Source of the DNA: Ceratodon purpureus
Lineage: Eukaryota > Streptophyta > Bryopsida > Pseudoditrichales > Ditrichaceae
Assembly (NCBI GenBank): GCA_014871385.1
Contig: CM026426.1
Coordinates: forward strand, 106,684,030-106,748,029
Direction: 5' to 3'
DNA length: 64,000 nucleotides
The notes below the pieces were generated by a model. The model was not told the DNA's origin. It made no database searches and saw only the letters and a program-made list of their open reading frames with translations. Shown piece by piece: positions 1-11,539 of the stretch (the stretch's first letter is position 1; each line of letters starts with the position of its first letter). Both the position numbers and the translations under genes were made by a program.

Positions 1-600
1 TGAAATTAAAAAGATAAAATAAAAAAAAATAAAAAAACATACAACACGATAAAAATCTAAACAGAAAATAAAAACCAAAATGAAAATAAAACCTCACTCG
101 GAAATTTTAAAAATACTTGACTATTGGAAAAAAATAAGAGATGTCGGGGAACTAACTAAATTTAAAAATGAAAAGGGAAATAAATATAAATAAAAAAACA
201 AATTAGTAAGTTAGTAACCAGAACAAGAAAGGGTCTTAAATAATAATTTGTGGGACTTAAATGACATGGAGACATAATCTAAACCAAATGAAATTTAACC
301 CTTATTTAGCAATTTCAAAAATACTTAAATGCAGGGGAATAAAAAAATAAAAGATAAAAGAATTATCTTACTCTTATTTGTCTGAGTATGGACGATGTTT
401 CTTTGACTATGTATTCGCACATCTACTAAATTTTGAGAGTGAATTGACTAAATTTTTGAATTTTTTAATATTATTTTTAATGAAAGTGTACATTTGAAGA
501 CAATTCAAGCGTTCATGTAACTACTCGCTTCACTATCCTCTCTATAGAATACAGTATCTTTGAAAGGCATTACTTCTTTGTAACATTACCCTTCTACAAA
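1..600. other. AT-rich spacer, nothing recognised
   Basis: About 600 bases rich in A runs with scattered AAATAAA-like words. I see no open frame of note, no repeat shared with the rest of the window and no RNA gene. It abuts the 3' end of the minus-strand gene that starts at 3826. Confidence 0.6.
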
Positions 601-639
601 ACATTGTATACCAAAAAAAACTCCATGACTCTGAGCTCC

Positions 640-3600
640 CTAGTCGCTGTCAGCATGTGCAATGTCGACATCGGGGGCAATATCCTCCCCGGCACCCCTG
701 TTGCCAGCATCCGCGATGTCCTCATCGTTGTTAGCAGCGTCCCTCTGTTCATCTTCCTCGCCCCCACTGCCAACCATGTCCCCGTTGGCATTCCATTCCT
801 TCTCTTCTTCCATCATCCAATCTCCTTCGTCCTCCACGACTTCTTCAAGAACATATGCTCGTCCAACACGCCTCCTCCTTGACCTCCACTCCTGGCAGGC
901 AATGGCAGCGTTTGATTGTTGCCACCGCTCGCGTCTCCTGGCCGCCTCAATGGCCCGTGCTCCGTCATCCGGGTCAGGTACAGCTCCCTGGATTTCCATT
1001 TTTTTCCTATATCGATGTTGTATGTTTCGGTACCAATGCTGGATCTGCTCGAGAATCGCACTAGTACGGGCTTTCCCACCACCATGGGCTGTATGTGCCT
1101 AATGTGCTGCCTTCGCTTGGTGGTGAGATTTCTCCATGCCTTGGCAGCTCCAGACTCCAAGGCTCTTATAGTGTTCCACAAACCAAGTGGAGTGCCGTAC
1201 AATTACGTGCTGTCAACAAGAAGAAGGAAGTTAAAAGCCGGATACTTAGGTCAAGTAGACAACAGTATGGTTAAAAGCCGGATACTTAAGTCACTGAAGA
1301 AACACCAAAAGTGGACAACAGACAGAGCCGTGAGCATACCATATAATGGGTAACATGCTCCTCTCCAAAGGCCTTTAAGTATGCCTTTCCCCACTTGTGT
1401 ATCTTCCGCTTGAATTGCATCCGTTGCTCTGCTGTCAACACCAATACTGTCAAATTTGGTACGACATCTTCAAAGGCTTGCCACATCTGGTACTTTGCAA
1501 TGCGGTCAGCCCCATTTCCGGCATTATTATTCTCACCTTGACATATATCCTTCCAGGCCTTATCATTGCCAGACCAAACGCTTGGCCTAAAAAGCCTGCT
1601 GGCAACGGTACCACTCAAAGAGGGTTTTTGCGGCACGTTTCCGGTGTTGCCACTGAGCTTGGGGTCCCTCTTAATCTCCACGTTTCTACCATGAGCCCCA
1701 ATCGCGGACAACGACTTCTCCATTTGTTCAATTGCAGTAGCCCTCAGTCTCTGATTCTGTATGTTCCAAACATACATGATATGCATGTGCACTATCTTCT
1801 CCGTCAATCGAACCAAGGCATGCAATGTACAAATGTGTACTCTGGACAAAGGAATCGGTAGGATAGGCCTCCACCTAGTAGATGTTGCCATGTCACAAGG
1901 TTCCTCAGGTACGCTGCTGGAAAATAGCCCCCCCACCCAGTTTGCTTTACCACGGCTCTTGATGGCAGCGTTTGCCTGGCTTCCTGTCCCCGCAGTGGGC
2001 TTTATCCTCTTCTGGTCGCAATATATGCGATTCATTGCACACGACGGCCCTGACTGGAGCCCGTACATACACTTGATCGTCTTCATGTCCGCAGCAAGAT
2101 GCCATTCCACCTGGAATTCTCCAACTTCGGGGACCGTGAGTTTCTCGCCACTTGACTGCGCTGCTATCACAGCCGGGATGTTCGACTTTTCAAATATCCA
2201 CGAGAGAACATCGTAGGACTCCTTCTCGACCTGAAACGTGGCAACTGGCCAAATCTCCTGCTCTGATTGTACTGAGAAGTACCTCTCGTGGTCCACCTGA
2301 ATGTTAGTGTCCAGAGCCCGATTCATCAACGCGATGCTAACACGTTCAAATTTCTTCCCGTTAATAATCTCTGCCTCATCCAGCTTGAGGACAAATATCA
2401 ACGGAGCCCCTTCCAACTCTGCAAGAATATCCTCACGTAAGAATGTTTCTGTAATGCAATCGAATTAGCTTCCATTGTTAATTACATACAATGCAGTTGC
2501 TGGCACCAAACGGACATTCACCATTGCTGTCAACAAGAGAAGAAGAGGATGCATACCTGACTCCGTGATGCCATAAAAGATCACCATGCTCTGCTGGACC
2601 ACCTCAAGGTCCGTGAATAGCGAGTTTTTTTCATCTAAGACCACCTCCTTTCGCTGCTCCTCAGATTTCTTGGTTTTCTTTGACACTGCTGGCAGCTCCA
2701 TCCTTCCCTCAGCGTGGTAGTACTGGCCAATGAATTGTGGCAAGTTCGGATTTAGCTCTTGCCGAAGCCTTTTGACGTGGTAGGGACTAGGTAGTATGTT
2801 GGATTTGGCATCCTTGCCCAAATCCCGAACTGGAGCCTTCACGGCTTGGTAAATTGCACCATAACCTTTCAAGGACACCCCTGCTTGGTCGCAGGCAGCA
2901 AGAATATTACTCGGCCCTACCCTTTTTCCAATTGCCTTCATGACGTTAGTAGCAATCTTTCTCTTAACATGCTCCATAGATGGCTGAGTTGCGAGGGTGA
3001 GACCTTCATGCCTAGTCAGTATCTTTGCTAACGCTACAGCAGTTACTGTTTGGGAGGCTTTATCCCCATGAAGTCGCTGCTTCTCATGGTTGACCCGGTT
3101 GTTGTCGTTGACAGCATCCACGAGATGAGGTTGCAAATGCGTCCTAACGAGCTTCACTCTGCGTTTTTCCCACCCTGAACCATGATTCAATTCATGAATC
3201 CCCCTGAGCGGTCGAGCCCTACGTCGCATCCCCATAGGCGTGTCCTTCAAAGGGCTAGGCCCCTCCGGTAGGCGCTCACTTGCTTGCTGCAAGCGACGCA
3301 CCTCGGTCTCCAAGCCCTGCACCGTCACCCTATGATTTCTCTCCATGCTGCTCATCTCGGTTCGAATAGTCTCCAATTCAACCCGCAATTGCATGCATGT
3401 ATCCTCAATGTCCCTGTTATGGTCGAGCCTCTCTCGGCTGCCAGCAAGGTCCTCTCTCACCTTGCCGAGTTCTTCTTCTAAATGTCGGCACTGCATCTCC
3501 ATCTCACTCCTTGTAGGTCCTCCTCCATCAACGAGACCCAATCTGCGTGCATATCCATACAGACCTTGCTCTCCATGACATATGAATTCCAGGCAATCTC

Positions 3601-3826
3601 GAAGAGTTCTGAATGGAGGTGGCCTCCCTGTTCCTGGATCAACCGGGTAAATGCTGCCATCGACCCACAAGTCAATGTTTGTATCCCCGGCTGCCCTCCG
3701 TCCTCGAAATGTTGATGGGCAGGGTTGCTCGGATCTCAATGAACCTCTCCTAATAAGTGGTGCATAGCGTGCATCAAGCTCAGCACTAACACGGTAGCTT
3801 GAAGGCTCCACCCCTCGTGCTGCCAT
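640..3826 (-). CDS. Three-exon gene of an unrecognised multi-copy-looking family, interrupted once
   Basis: I do not recognise a named domain. Exon 1 (3826 to 2557) begins at an ATG and encodes about 420 residues: a short N-terminal region, a coiled-coil-like stretch rich in E, R and L around residues 115-190, then a basic region and a conserved-looking tail. Exon 2 (2418 to 1340) is joined by a 138-nt intron, GTATGC to TTGCAG, in matching phase. Exon 3 (1209 to 640) is joined by a 130-nt intron, GTATGC to GACAG, again in phase, and ends in an acidic D/E-rich tail. Exon 2 has a run rich in H, C and W ending in the words HVTHYM, which reads on into exon 3. Exon 3 carries one in-frame TAG at 1099-1101, so this copy is probably inactive or recently broken. 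The architecture (coiled coil, then a conserved HWxC-rich core) suggests a repeated gene or DNA-element protein, but that is inference. Confidence 0.6.
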
Positions 3827-4489
3827 CGAGAGACCAGAATTCCGAAGTAGTGATTCAAGCTCTCAAGGCCCCGGATCGACCTGGAAGTATGCAGAGAATC
3901 GTTTTTAAGATTGCCATGTACCCAAAACCGCAGAGTTCACAACAACCAAACCCTATAGCATAGCCACTCAAGGAAATTGCAGGATCAAATGAATAGCATG
4001 CAATGTACAAATGCACGACCCGAACTTGTCATAGAGAAATTGACACTTACACAACCTCTTCAGTCCACGGCATGAGGTGTTGCAAGAACACCCTTCGAAT
4101 GCTTGCTGCTCCAATTTGTAACTGCTGCCAACGCGTATCTGCACAATCATGCTCACTGGTTTAGTTCTCACAATTTCCCTTCACTCTCGAATTTCACCTG
4201 CGAATTGGGTCGTTGGTCCTGCAACACCAAAATTCTACGCACCCAACTTCGAATCACCCCATTCCCAGGTGGGGAGACCAACCTACTGTCGACGGAGCTC
4301 CATGGCTTCTTCCCGTTGTGGCAGCAAACTTCGAATCTTGACACGGTTGACACCAATCTCCCGTCATCTCTCCTTCGAATCGGGCTTTAACTTCAATAAA
4401 TGGGAGAAGGCGTGGTTCACCAAACAAGGCAGCCACCTCGGCGCCACTAGGCACACTGACCCGCCCCGCAACCCCTTCCCGAGACCATT

Positions 4490-4626
4490 AAGTCGCCCTA
4501 TTAACTCTGCGGGCAGCGATCCTGGCACCCGCTGCCAGCGACAGTGCCGCATTTGGGCAGGGAGTTCACCTAGAAAGGGCAGGCTTACACGGCCTTATTT
4601 TGAGCTCATTTTTCTCCTAATGGAGG
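4490..4626. repeat. Partial copy of the 23.1-23.5 kb inverted-repeat element
   Basis: About 110-130 bases here match 23370-23480 closely, including the words GGTTCACCTAGAAAGGGC and TTACACGGCCTTATTTTGAG. Only one end of the element is present. It sits inside the relic of the small gene at 4617-4787, cutting off its coding frame after the words HIGSLH. Confidence 0.7.
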
Positions 4627-4787
4627 CTTCCGATATGCCTAAACGGTGGCAAGTCCATGCCTCGTTCCCTGGCGCGCTCCACCTCCAGCAGCCAGGGCCG
4701 CAGCTCCTCATAACTCGCCGGTGCCTTTGGGGGCAAACCTACAGCCGCTCTCGTCCTCCTCGATCTCGCATTACACACCTTCGGCAT
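4617..4787 (-). pseudogene. Relic of a small gene related to the one at 56118-56804
   Basis: From an ATG at 4787 the minus strand encodes 56 residues before a TAG supplied at the edge of an inserted repeat. The segment YEELRPWLLEVERARERG closely matches VEELRPWFMAVERARGRG of the two-exon gene at 56.1-56.8 kb, followed in both by a PP-rich word. Beyond the repeat, near 4500, the frame AELIGRLNGLGKGL could correspond to the LIARLMQPG segment of the other copy. So this is an older copy split by a repeat. The function of the family is unknown. Confidence 0.55.
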
Positions 4788-5221
4788 CGCGCAACACGCA
4801 ATTGTTGTACTCTTAAAACGTTACACGCAAGTTTGCAGAATGACATCCCCGAACTCCTACGCTACCTTCGCATACAGCACAGCATGCCAAGGACTTTGTC
4901 ACTATCCTAATACGCCACCTAGAAACAAGCTCAAGAAACCAAGAGTGACCTCCTTCTCTGGAACCCAGCTTACCAAGTGCTGTTTCATGATGATAATCTC
5001 CTACTTGTATCACTCAAATGAAGATGCTTAGCTGCCTAGGAAGAGAGAGTAATCTTCGATGAAGACAAGGACTCTTACAAGGTATATCTTGGTTTCAGCA
5101 GTTAAGATACTATACCTGACTTTTGAAATATTCCAGGAAGTTTTCAAACCATGCCTCCTTTATGTTCTGTGAAATTTGTTTATTTCCTTGTACATCTACA
5201 TAATCCTATGAAAGAATTATT

Positions 5222-5560
5222 TGTTTGGTCTAAAACGTAACGCCTCATCATTGTATCTTGCCTAAACCCAAGACAAATCTAAGAAAATATATGCATTACG
5301 TCATCATGACATCAGCCCTAATTTGTATCTTAGAGAACAAACGTAATAAACTTTTACCAGAGATAACCCTGATCTCCACGGTAATATACTCTTTTCCTAA
5401 AAAAAGTGTCAAAATCAAGCCTTAATTTAGTAATTTTCCACGGTTATAGGGTCTACTTTGCTTTTGAAAATTTTGCTAATTGTCAATTCTGTGCTCTCCA
5501 TTCTGTGCTCTCCGCTCTCCGCTCTACGCTCTCCGCTCACATACGAACTTTCCCCCGCCC
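5222..5560 (+). repeat. Promoter-like dispersed repeat, copy 1
   Basis: About 340 bases recur inverted at 25525-25850 and in part at 45555-45775. Shared parts in order: CATTGTATCTTGCC, a CRE-like region (TCATCATGACATCA), AATTTGTATCT, CCACGGT(TA)TATACTC, CCACGGTTATAGGGTC, then a run of GCTCTCCGCTCT-type words ending in GCTCAC(A/G)TACGAACTTTCCCC. TATA-like words follow a bZIP-like site. Copy 2 lies directly before a small gene, so the repeat may act as a mobile promoter. A solo long terminal repeat is an alternative. Confidence 0.7.
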
Positions 5561-5830
5561 ACGGATGTCCCCGGGGTCGGCCGCGGCCAACCACGCGGTT
5601 AGGGGGTCCGTCCGCGTGGTCGGCCGTCCCGACCGCGGGGGGGCGATTCACCGACGCACCCGCAGAGAGCGGTCGCGGCCGCACGATTGGTCACGACCGT
5701 GTTCTTCAACAGCCGCGACCGGTCGTGCGATGAACCACTTACGGCCGTTGGATTCTCCATCGGCCGAGATCCAACGGCCGTAGGGGGGCCGCGTTTTGAC
5801 CTAAGCGGCCGTCTAGGGGTTTGGGCCAGC
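5560..5830. other. GC-rich island with nested palindromes
   Basis: About 270 bases are very rich in CpG and in GGCC/CGCG words inside an otherwise AT-rich neighbourhood. They include an inverted repeat with arms ACGGCCGTTGGAT and ATCCAACGGCCGT around a loop of about 15 bases (near 5740-5782), and several CGACCG/CGGTCG pairs. I see no gene. The island starts exactly where the homology of the promoter-like repeat ends. Confidence 0.5.
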
Positions 5831-6299
5831 ACAAAAAGCTGGCCCTGCATCCTTTTTTTTCACTTGGATGCTCGTGCTACATGTGCTGGATTTACTTCAG
5901 CTCAATTGCGTTCCTCCAAGCTTTTTCTACTTCCCCACGGGTTATCGTGGGATTGTGTTCAGGGTTATCAGCACCGTTTGTTGGTTATTATGAAACCAAC
6001 AAACTAATGCTTCATACCTACAGTTTCTAGGTAGGAGTTCGGGGCTTTGTTTTGGTCCTTAGGCACTAGATATACACATGATTAAATCAACTTTTATACA
6101 GTGGGGAGAAGTTACAGCCGTTGTTACAAGGTTGGTTCAATACACAGTATTTACAGGTACTCGCTTACCCAACTTTTGCCATGCCTCGTAACGACCAGGG
6201 AGGATCCTCGACTTTAAAAAAGAAACACACCTTGGATCCATACGCTACGAATGATCCTGATTGCGTAGCAGAGTTTGGATGGGAGGAGGAACCATCACC

Positions 6300-7669
6300 A
6301 TGGCAGATGGTTACTTGCAAGGAATATGTGAAGATGAAGCACCTTATGAAGTTGATCCCGTACGTCTACGTACCGAGGCAGCGGAGAAACAGGCAACACG
6401 GGGTGAAATCAGGATCGACAATTGTGAAAGTAATTATTTGACTATTAGATATAACGAGATATTTCGAGCAGCACAAATCCAGAACTCCCGACCTCATATT
6501 ATGTTGTATTCGAATATGGCAATGGTGTGGGCGGAGATAGTCTTACACAAGAGGGTCGACCGGCGCACAATCTCGGGCCTGAGGACAGATAGAATGAACA
6601 GAGAAAGCATGGATCTTGACACAGCCTAGGTTGGACATAGCAATTGTCCTCCACTACATATTTCAAACCGTCGGAGTCCACCAGCACAAGATGTTGGAAT
6701 ACAAACTCTAGCCATCGAATATAATGATGAAGAACAGGAGAGACGTCGTTTAAGCGATGATAATGATGACAACTATCGAGGGCGTCGCTCAAACAAAAAT
6801 CCCAGGAACCGCAGAGGGCATTGTGGCAGAGAGTTATCGCGTACCAACCATCAGGAGTATTGACAATGCTCTGCCCACGGAGGACACCGTTCGCGTGATC
6901 GTCAAGACGTGGGACCCCACGAACGAGGCCATGGCTACGGGGAACCCGAAGGAGTGCCCATAACCTCTGTCGTGTTGGATGTGTATGGCACCTTTGGGGG
7001 ACGACCTTGGCCGGATTATGCAACGGGATCAGGATATTATACAGACGGCTGGTCGGAAATACCGAGTCCTCCAAGGAGTGCTAGTCCGCGCCATCGAACA
7101 CTTGCGAGAGAGGTACCTCACGGTTATTCCCTAGATTGCGAAGGAGTTGCGCAGAGACTGGGACGTGATCATTACGGAACTCCCCCTCCATACCGCGGAT
7201 TTGGTGGTCATGCTACCCCATTTGCCCTTTTTGCAGAAGATAATTAAAGATCATCTTCGTAGACTTCGCCTGGAATATTTCCTCCACCTCTAGGTTATCA
7301 CAACGACGATACTGACCACAATAGCGGGGAAAACCGCAACATTCTTCATCCCGATGACGGAGTACCACCTCCTCCTTTTGGATACCCTCCCCGTCGAGTT
7401 GTAAGAGATAGCTATTTTGAGGAAGAATTAGAGTTGGAGCGGACAAGGCAAAATTATGTACTACAAATGGAGAATCATGCGTTTCACCTTAGACGGGATA
7501 ATCGAAGATTGATGGAGGAGAGAGAGAGACTTTTGAGAGCCTCGACAAATTCTACAGGGCACGGGCCACAAGAAACCTACGATCGAGGAGGTCCAAGCGT
7601 ACTCCCCAATGATGGGAACTATTATCATCCATATGACTACAATGGATTAGGGAAGAGGGGAGACTATTA
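6300..7669 (+). pseudogene. Broken unrecognised coding region (Arg/Tyr/Gly/Pro-rich, coiled-coil end)
   Basis: A single plus-strand frame from an ATG at 6300 to a TAG at 7669 stays coding-like for about 455 codons and is broken about four times by in-frame stops, with no shift of frame needed. The N-terminal 110 residues look globular (MADGYLQGICEDEAP at the start). The middle is rich in R, D, N, H and Y (RRLSDDNDDNYRGRR, then GHGYGEPEG), and the end is a charged coiled coil (FEEELELERTRQNYVLQ). I recognise no domain. It could be a nucleic-acid-binding host protein or the first protein of a mobile element, and I treat it as a fossil. Confidence 0.4.
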
Positions 7670-7679
7670 GAATGGGGTG

Positions 7680-8600
7680 CATGGTAGTACTTTCTACACC
7701 ATCGGAGCGTATCGAGTCTTTAATATGGACATCGCATATTACAAATGTACAGCGTAAAGTAAAAGATGCAAGCATAGTGTGTACGTAGTTTGTAGTTTTG
7801 TAGGTGGAGGTTTAAGATGTACGGACTTAAGAAAATTGGCACGTGCCACATATTGCAAATGGAATAGATAGAATTAGTGGAATAGAGTGTAGTTGTGTTG
7901 TCTTCTATATTGTAGTTGTCTTGACATTTTATATGAATTTGTCTTTTTAATCTTCTCTTGACGGTCTTCCAAATGTACGTTGTTATCAATATCACTATTT
8001 TGTAAATGACAACTTACCATTGACATGGGTTACGACTAGTTGAGTATTCTAAATCTCAAGACACGTTTGCACAATAATTTTCAAATAAATTTTTTCAAAA
8101 TTAATAAGAATATCATGAATGATCCTTATCGAGGGATGCATATTTATATAAGAAGCTATTTGTTTGTACCGGGGATTATGAGCAATCATGTTATGCGGCC
8201 CTTACGGTTTAGTCTTCACGAAAAGAAGTTTAGTACACGCTTGCCAATATTTCTAAGACTAAAACGTACAAAGCATATTGGTTACAATTCACATATCACA
8301 TCATTTTCATAATTACAATTGAGACTATCGAGTTTTAGCTGGATGTGTGGAGCAAATCCTTTTTCCAGAGAGTACGAGAGACGGAAATAGACCAATCTCA
8401 GTACACAAGACCAGATTTGAACCAAATGCAAATAAACTTTATAAACAAAATATTGACCAATGTACAAAAATTGAGATTCCAACATCTCATCATAATTTAG
8501 AATCTAAATATAACTATTCACTACTGAGAGCTATGCCCGCCGTCCGGTAAGAAAAAAACATTATGAAATTATAGAAATTCGGAAAGGTAGATATGCCTCT
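7680..8600. other. AT-rich spacer, nothing recognised
   Basis: About 900 bases between two broken genes. Short open frames occur on both strands but none looks coding, and I found no repeat shared with other parts of the window. Confidence 0.5.
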
Positions 8601-8605
8601 CCATA

Positions 8606-9790
8606 TCAGTACTCCATGCGGTAGTGCTCGTAGGGAGTGGGCCAGTTGTGTGTATCTCTGAAACGGTTAATAAGATGTCCGAGTCCACCCACCGTTCCTC
8701 TGTTGTTTTGGCAAAATCTATCAAGATAACTTTTGAATACTATATTGAGGTCTCTGATCCTCTCGAAATGGTGTGTTTCTACTGGCTCCGCTTCGTGGTA
8801 TGCTGTGCACATGTTGATGCCGTTTATCTTTGCCGCAATCTTTGCGGTTGCGAAATCCTCCGATGCAGCCGTCAAATATGGAATGATTCTAATATCTTGG
8901 CTTTTCTTGTGGACGTATACCATGCAAGGATCCACCCAGTATCGCCTCCTCATAGTCTCCTCCATCTGATGGACACTCTCAAAAATCCAAGGCGACCTTC
9001 AGTTCTCCTCTATCTTCGTCATCAAGCCCCAGTCACAAACCCCGATGTAGATCTAGGACTCATCTTCGGGAAAATGAAGTAGGATGTTGTCCGGTGACAA
9101 GTCATTGTAGAGGTAACTGTATTTGTGCACAGCATCTATGATGTTACACAATGCCCAAGCAAGCTCTGTACGCTTACTTCGGAAAAGTCGGAGACGCCTT
9201 CCTTGAATCAGACTGTCCTTTGGATTCCTATTGAAGGTGTAGTGGATGTGGAGGTTATCCCGGACCTCATTGTCCATCTGTAGCATGTCTCGGAGGGTCC
9301 CTCTGTTCCACCAATACATGTATCCAACATGTTACCTCTGATGAATGTCCATAAAGCGGATGACACCCTCATGGGGAATCCTTATCGCAAGAGATTCGTT
9401 GTTGTGGTCCACACGTGCCAAATCCGGCCTCATAGACCAATTGAGCGGCCGTTTCTCAGCAAACTGCCAAAATGGTGGGATTTCCGGGTTTCCCTCGATA
9501 CGAACCCTACGTATGGTAACATAACCACCTCTTTGAACTTCCTTGTCCAAGTAATAGAAAATTGCGTAGTCTGACAAGATAGTCAAATGCCGTCTACATA
9601 AGTCAGCCGTCGTCTCTATCCCAATCAGAGAATTCCACCATTTAACAGACATCTGTCGATGCTTTCTTGAGCTCAGGGGCGCCATTAGTCTCTGGAAGCA
9701 ATCTGCCTTTGAAATAACATCCTTGAAGGCCTTGACTCCCCCCTTTTGCTCCCTTGCATACTTAGACGCAACATCACGAGCATTCCATAA
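8606..9790 (-). pseudogene. Protein kinase-like pseudogene
   Basis: The minus strand from about 9790 to 8606 encodes a kinase fold broken by about three stops. In order: an N-terminal stretch (YYALWNARDVASKYAREQ), a glycine-loop-like GGYVTIRRVRI, the phrase GVIRFMDIH, a WWNRGTLRDML hinge and helix region, the catalytic loop YNDLSPDNILLHF (matching the HRDLKPENIL pattern with the catalytic D and N kept and H-R replaced by Y-N), and a DFG-like VCDWGL. The C-lobe continues to TPYEHYRMEY. Kinases with D-W-G in place of D-F-G are known. I cannot place it in a subfamily. All three stop codons occur, and I see no intron sites. Confidence 0.65.
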
Positions 9791-9799
9791 CGCGTAATA

Positions 9800-10530
9800 A
9801 TAGAAAATTTAAATAACTAATATTTCATGTTATTCTTGAATTTATTTACCATGTTTCATTCAATTGGGACATACAATAACATTACACAAAAAATATAGAA
9901 AAAAAAAAAATACATCATGGAATGGGAAGGATAAAAGAAATAAATACATGATAGACTAAGAATGGAAGAAAAAGAAATCGAGAAGATAGAATGGAATAAT
10001 AATGAACTTAAAAAGAGCAAGATGATAGAATTGAAGACAATTGGAAAAATAAATAAAAACAAAAGATGGAATGGGCGACTAATGGAAGAATAATAAAATA
10101 AATTAATACATCATAGACTAGGAATGGAAGAATTAAAAAAACAAGAAGATAGATTGGAAGAAGAATAGAAAAATCAACAAATAAAAAGACAGAATGGGAG
10201 AAAAATGAAAAAAAGTCATGGATAAAAAGCTATCAAGTGTGATTAACGACATAGACAACAATGGATTGGCGCATACAAATTTTTTGAATTAATCAACGCG
10301 AAGGCAATGGAAATGAATACAAAGTGCTCTAGTTTAAACAAAATTAAACTAACTCCAAAATCTCTTATTAATCTAATTATCTATGCCTTTTGCTACTATT
10401 TTAATTCCAATATCACATTACAAATTTTTTTACATCAATCATCGATCTCCATCACATTGCGTACTGAGGAGCTGAGCACCTTTGTGTAGCATCGATTATT
10501 TGTGCATGAAAATGCAATCAACAACTTCTT
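9800..10530. other. Purine-rich low-complexity spacer
   Basis: A-rich DNA with loosely repeated words such as GGAATGGAAGAA and CATCATAGACTAGGAATGG between about 9900 and 10220, then unique AT-rich sequence. No gene is seen. Confidence 0.5.
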
Positions 10531-10534
10531 ACTC

Positions 10535-10925
10535 CAAGTCCGACGCGAGCTATTGGGCGCGTGCAGACAGGCGCGCGCAAAGGAGGAGTTAGCACCAAAT
10601 TAAAATGAACTTCTTAGTGGAAGTCCGGAGCGAGCTCTCGAGGGCGTGCGGACGGGCGAGTGCAAAGGAAGAAGTAGCACCAAAATGAAATGAACAACAA
10701 CTTGGTAGAAGTCTGGCGCGAGCTATCAGGCATATGCAGACAAGCGCGCACAATTTTTTTATTTTTATTTTTGGATTTTTTTTTTGTGCGCCCGCGCGCC
10801 CATTGACATGCGCCCGTTTGTGCGCGCAATGGTGGAACTAGCACCAAAATGAAATGAACAAGAACTTGGTGGAAGTCCGGCGCGAGCTATCGAGCAAGTG
10901 CGGACAGGCGCGCACTCGCGTACAA
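10535..10925. repeat. Four-unit tandem repeat with GCGCGAGCTATCG core
   Basis: Units start near 10535, 10618, 10703 and 10869. Each runs AAGTCCGGCGCGAGCTATC, then GTGC(A/G)GACAGGCGCGC, then TAGCACCAAAATGAAATGAAC. Spacing is about 80-87 bases, with the third unit lengthened by a T-rich insert near 10745-10830. The unit is GC-rich in an AT-rich setting. No coding sense is seen. Confidence 0.65.
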
Positions 10926-11331
10926 ACCAAAGATATATAATAAATATAAAAAAATATATAAAAATAAAATAAAAATAAAATAAAATGTTTGATTTTTTTT
11001 TTTGTGCGCGCCCATTCGCATGCGCCCGAGCGCTCGTGTCGAAAATTTAGCGCTAGGTAAATTTGTTTTATCCTTACCATGAGTCAATTGATCAACGCCC
11101 TTATCGAATGGACTAAGGGGTGTGTCATGTCACGATGACGGACTAATGGCCTAACGTACGGTCTGTTTGTTATCACAACCCTGACTGCCGTCAACGGTAG
11201 TACCATTGAGAGGGTACTTGCGCTGCCGAGGGAATAACGCTGCACCAAAGCAGTTGTGAAATCATAATCACCATAATTACGGAGAGAGAAATTAGGCTTT
11301 ACGAGGTGTTACCTTCCTTCAACGCAGCATC

Positions 11332-11538
11332 CTATTTGGTTGGCTGTTCATCATCCTCCAGGGTTGGTCGCTCCTCCTCATCAACGTCGTTGTTTGTCAC
11401 TAGCTCGTCGGGGTTGACGCCAGGTCGTTGCTCCAAAACGAGGTCAATAACGACCGCGACGGTCATCTCGTCTTTGTTAGACTCTGACGCCACCGATGGT
11501 GTATTGCTATCTGACAATTGTATTAGCCACGCGCCCTA
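11332..11538 (-). CDS. Possible isolated acidic exon
   Basis: After an acceptor-like TTTAG on the minus strand at about 11539, the frame runs for about 68 codons to a stop at 11332. It is acidic and rich in D, E, V and T (for example VDEEERPTLEDDEQPTK). No partner exon was found. It resembles in style the acidic segment of the CACTA ORF1-like gene at 18-21.6 kb, but I see no clear alignment. A chance open frame is possible. Confidence 0.2.
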
Positions 11539-11539
11539 A

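Noticed and set aside
4149-4910. 253-codon plus-strand frame
   Set aside because: Low-quality composition. It overlaps, antisense, the relic of the VEELRPW gene and an inserted repeat.
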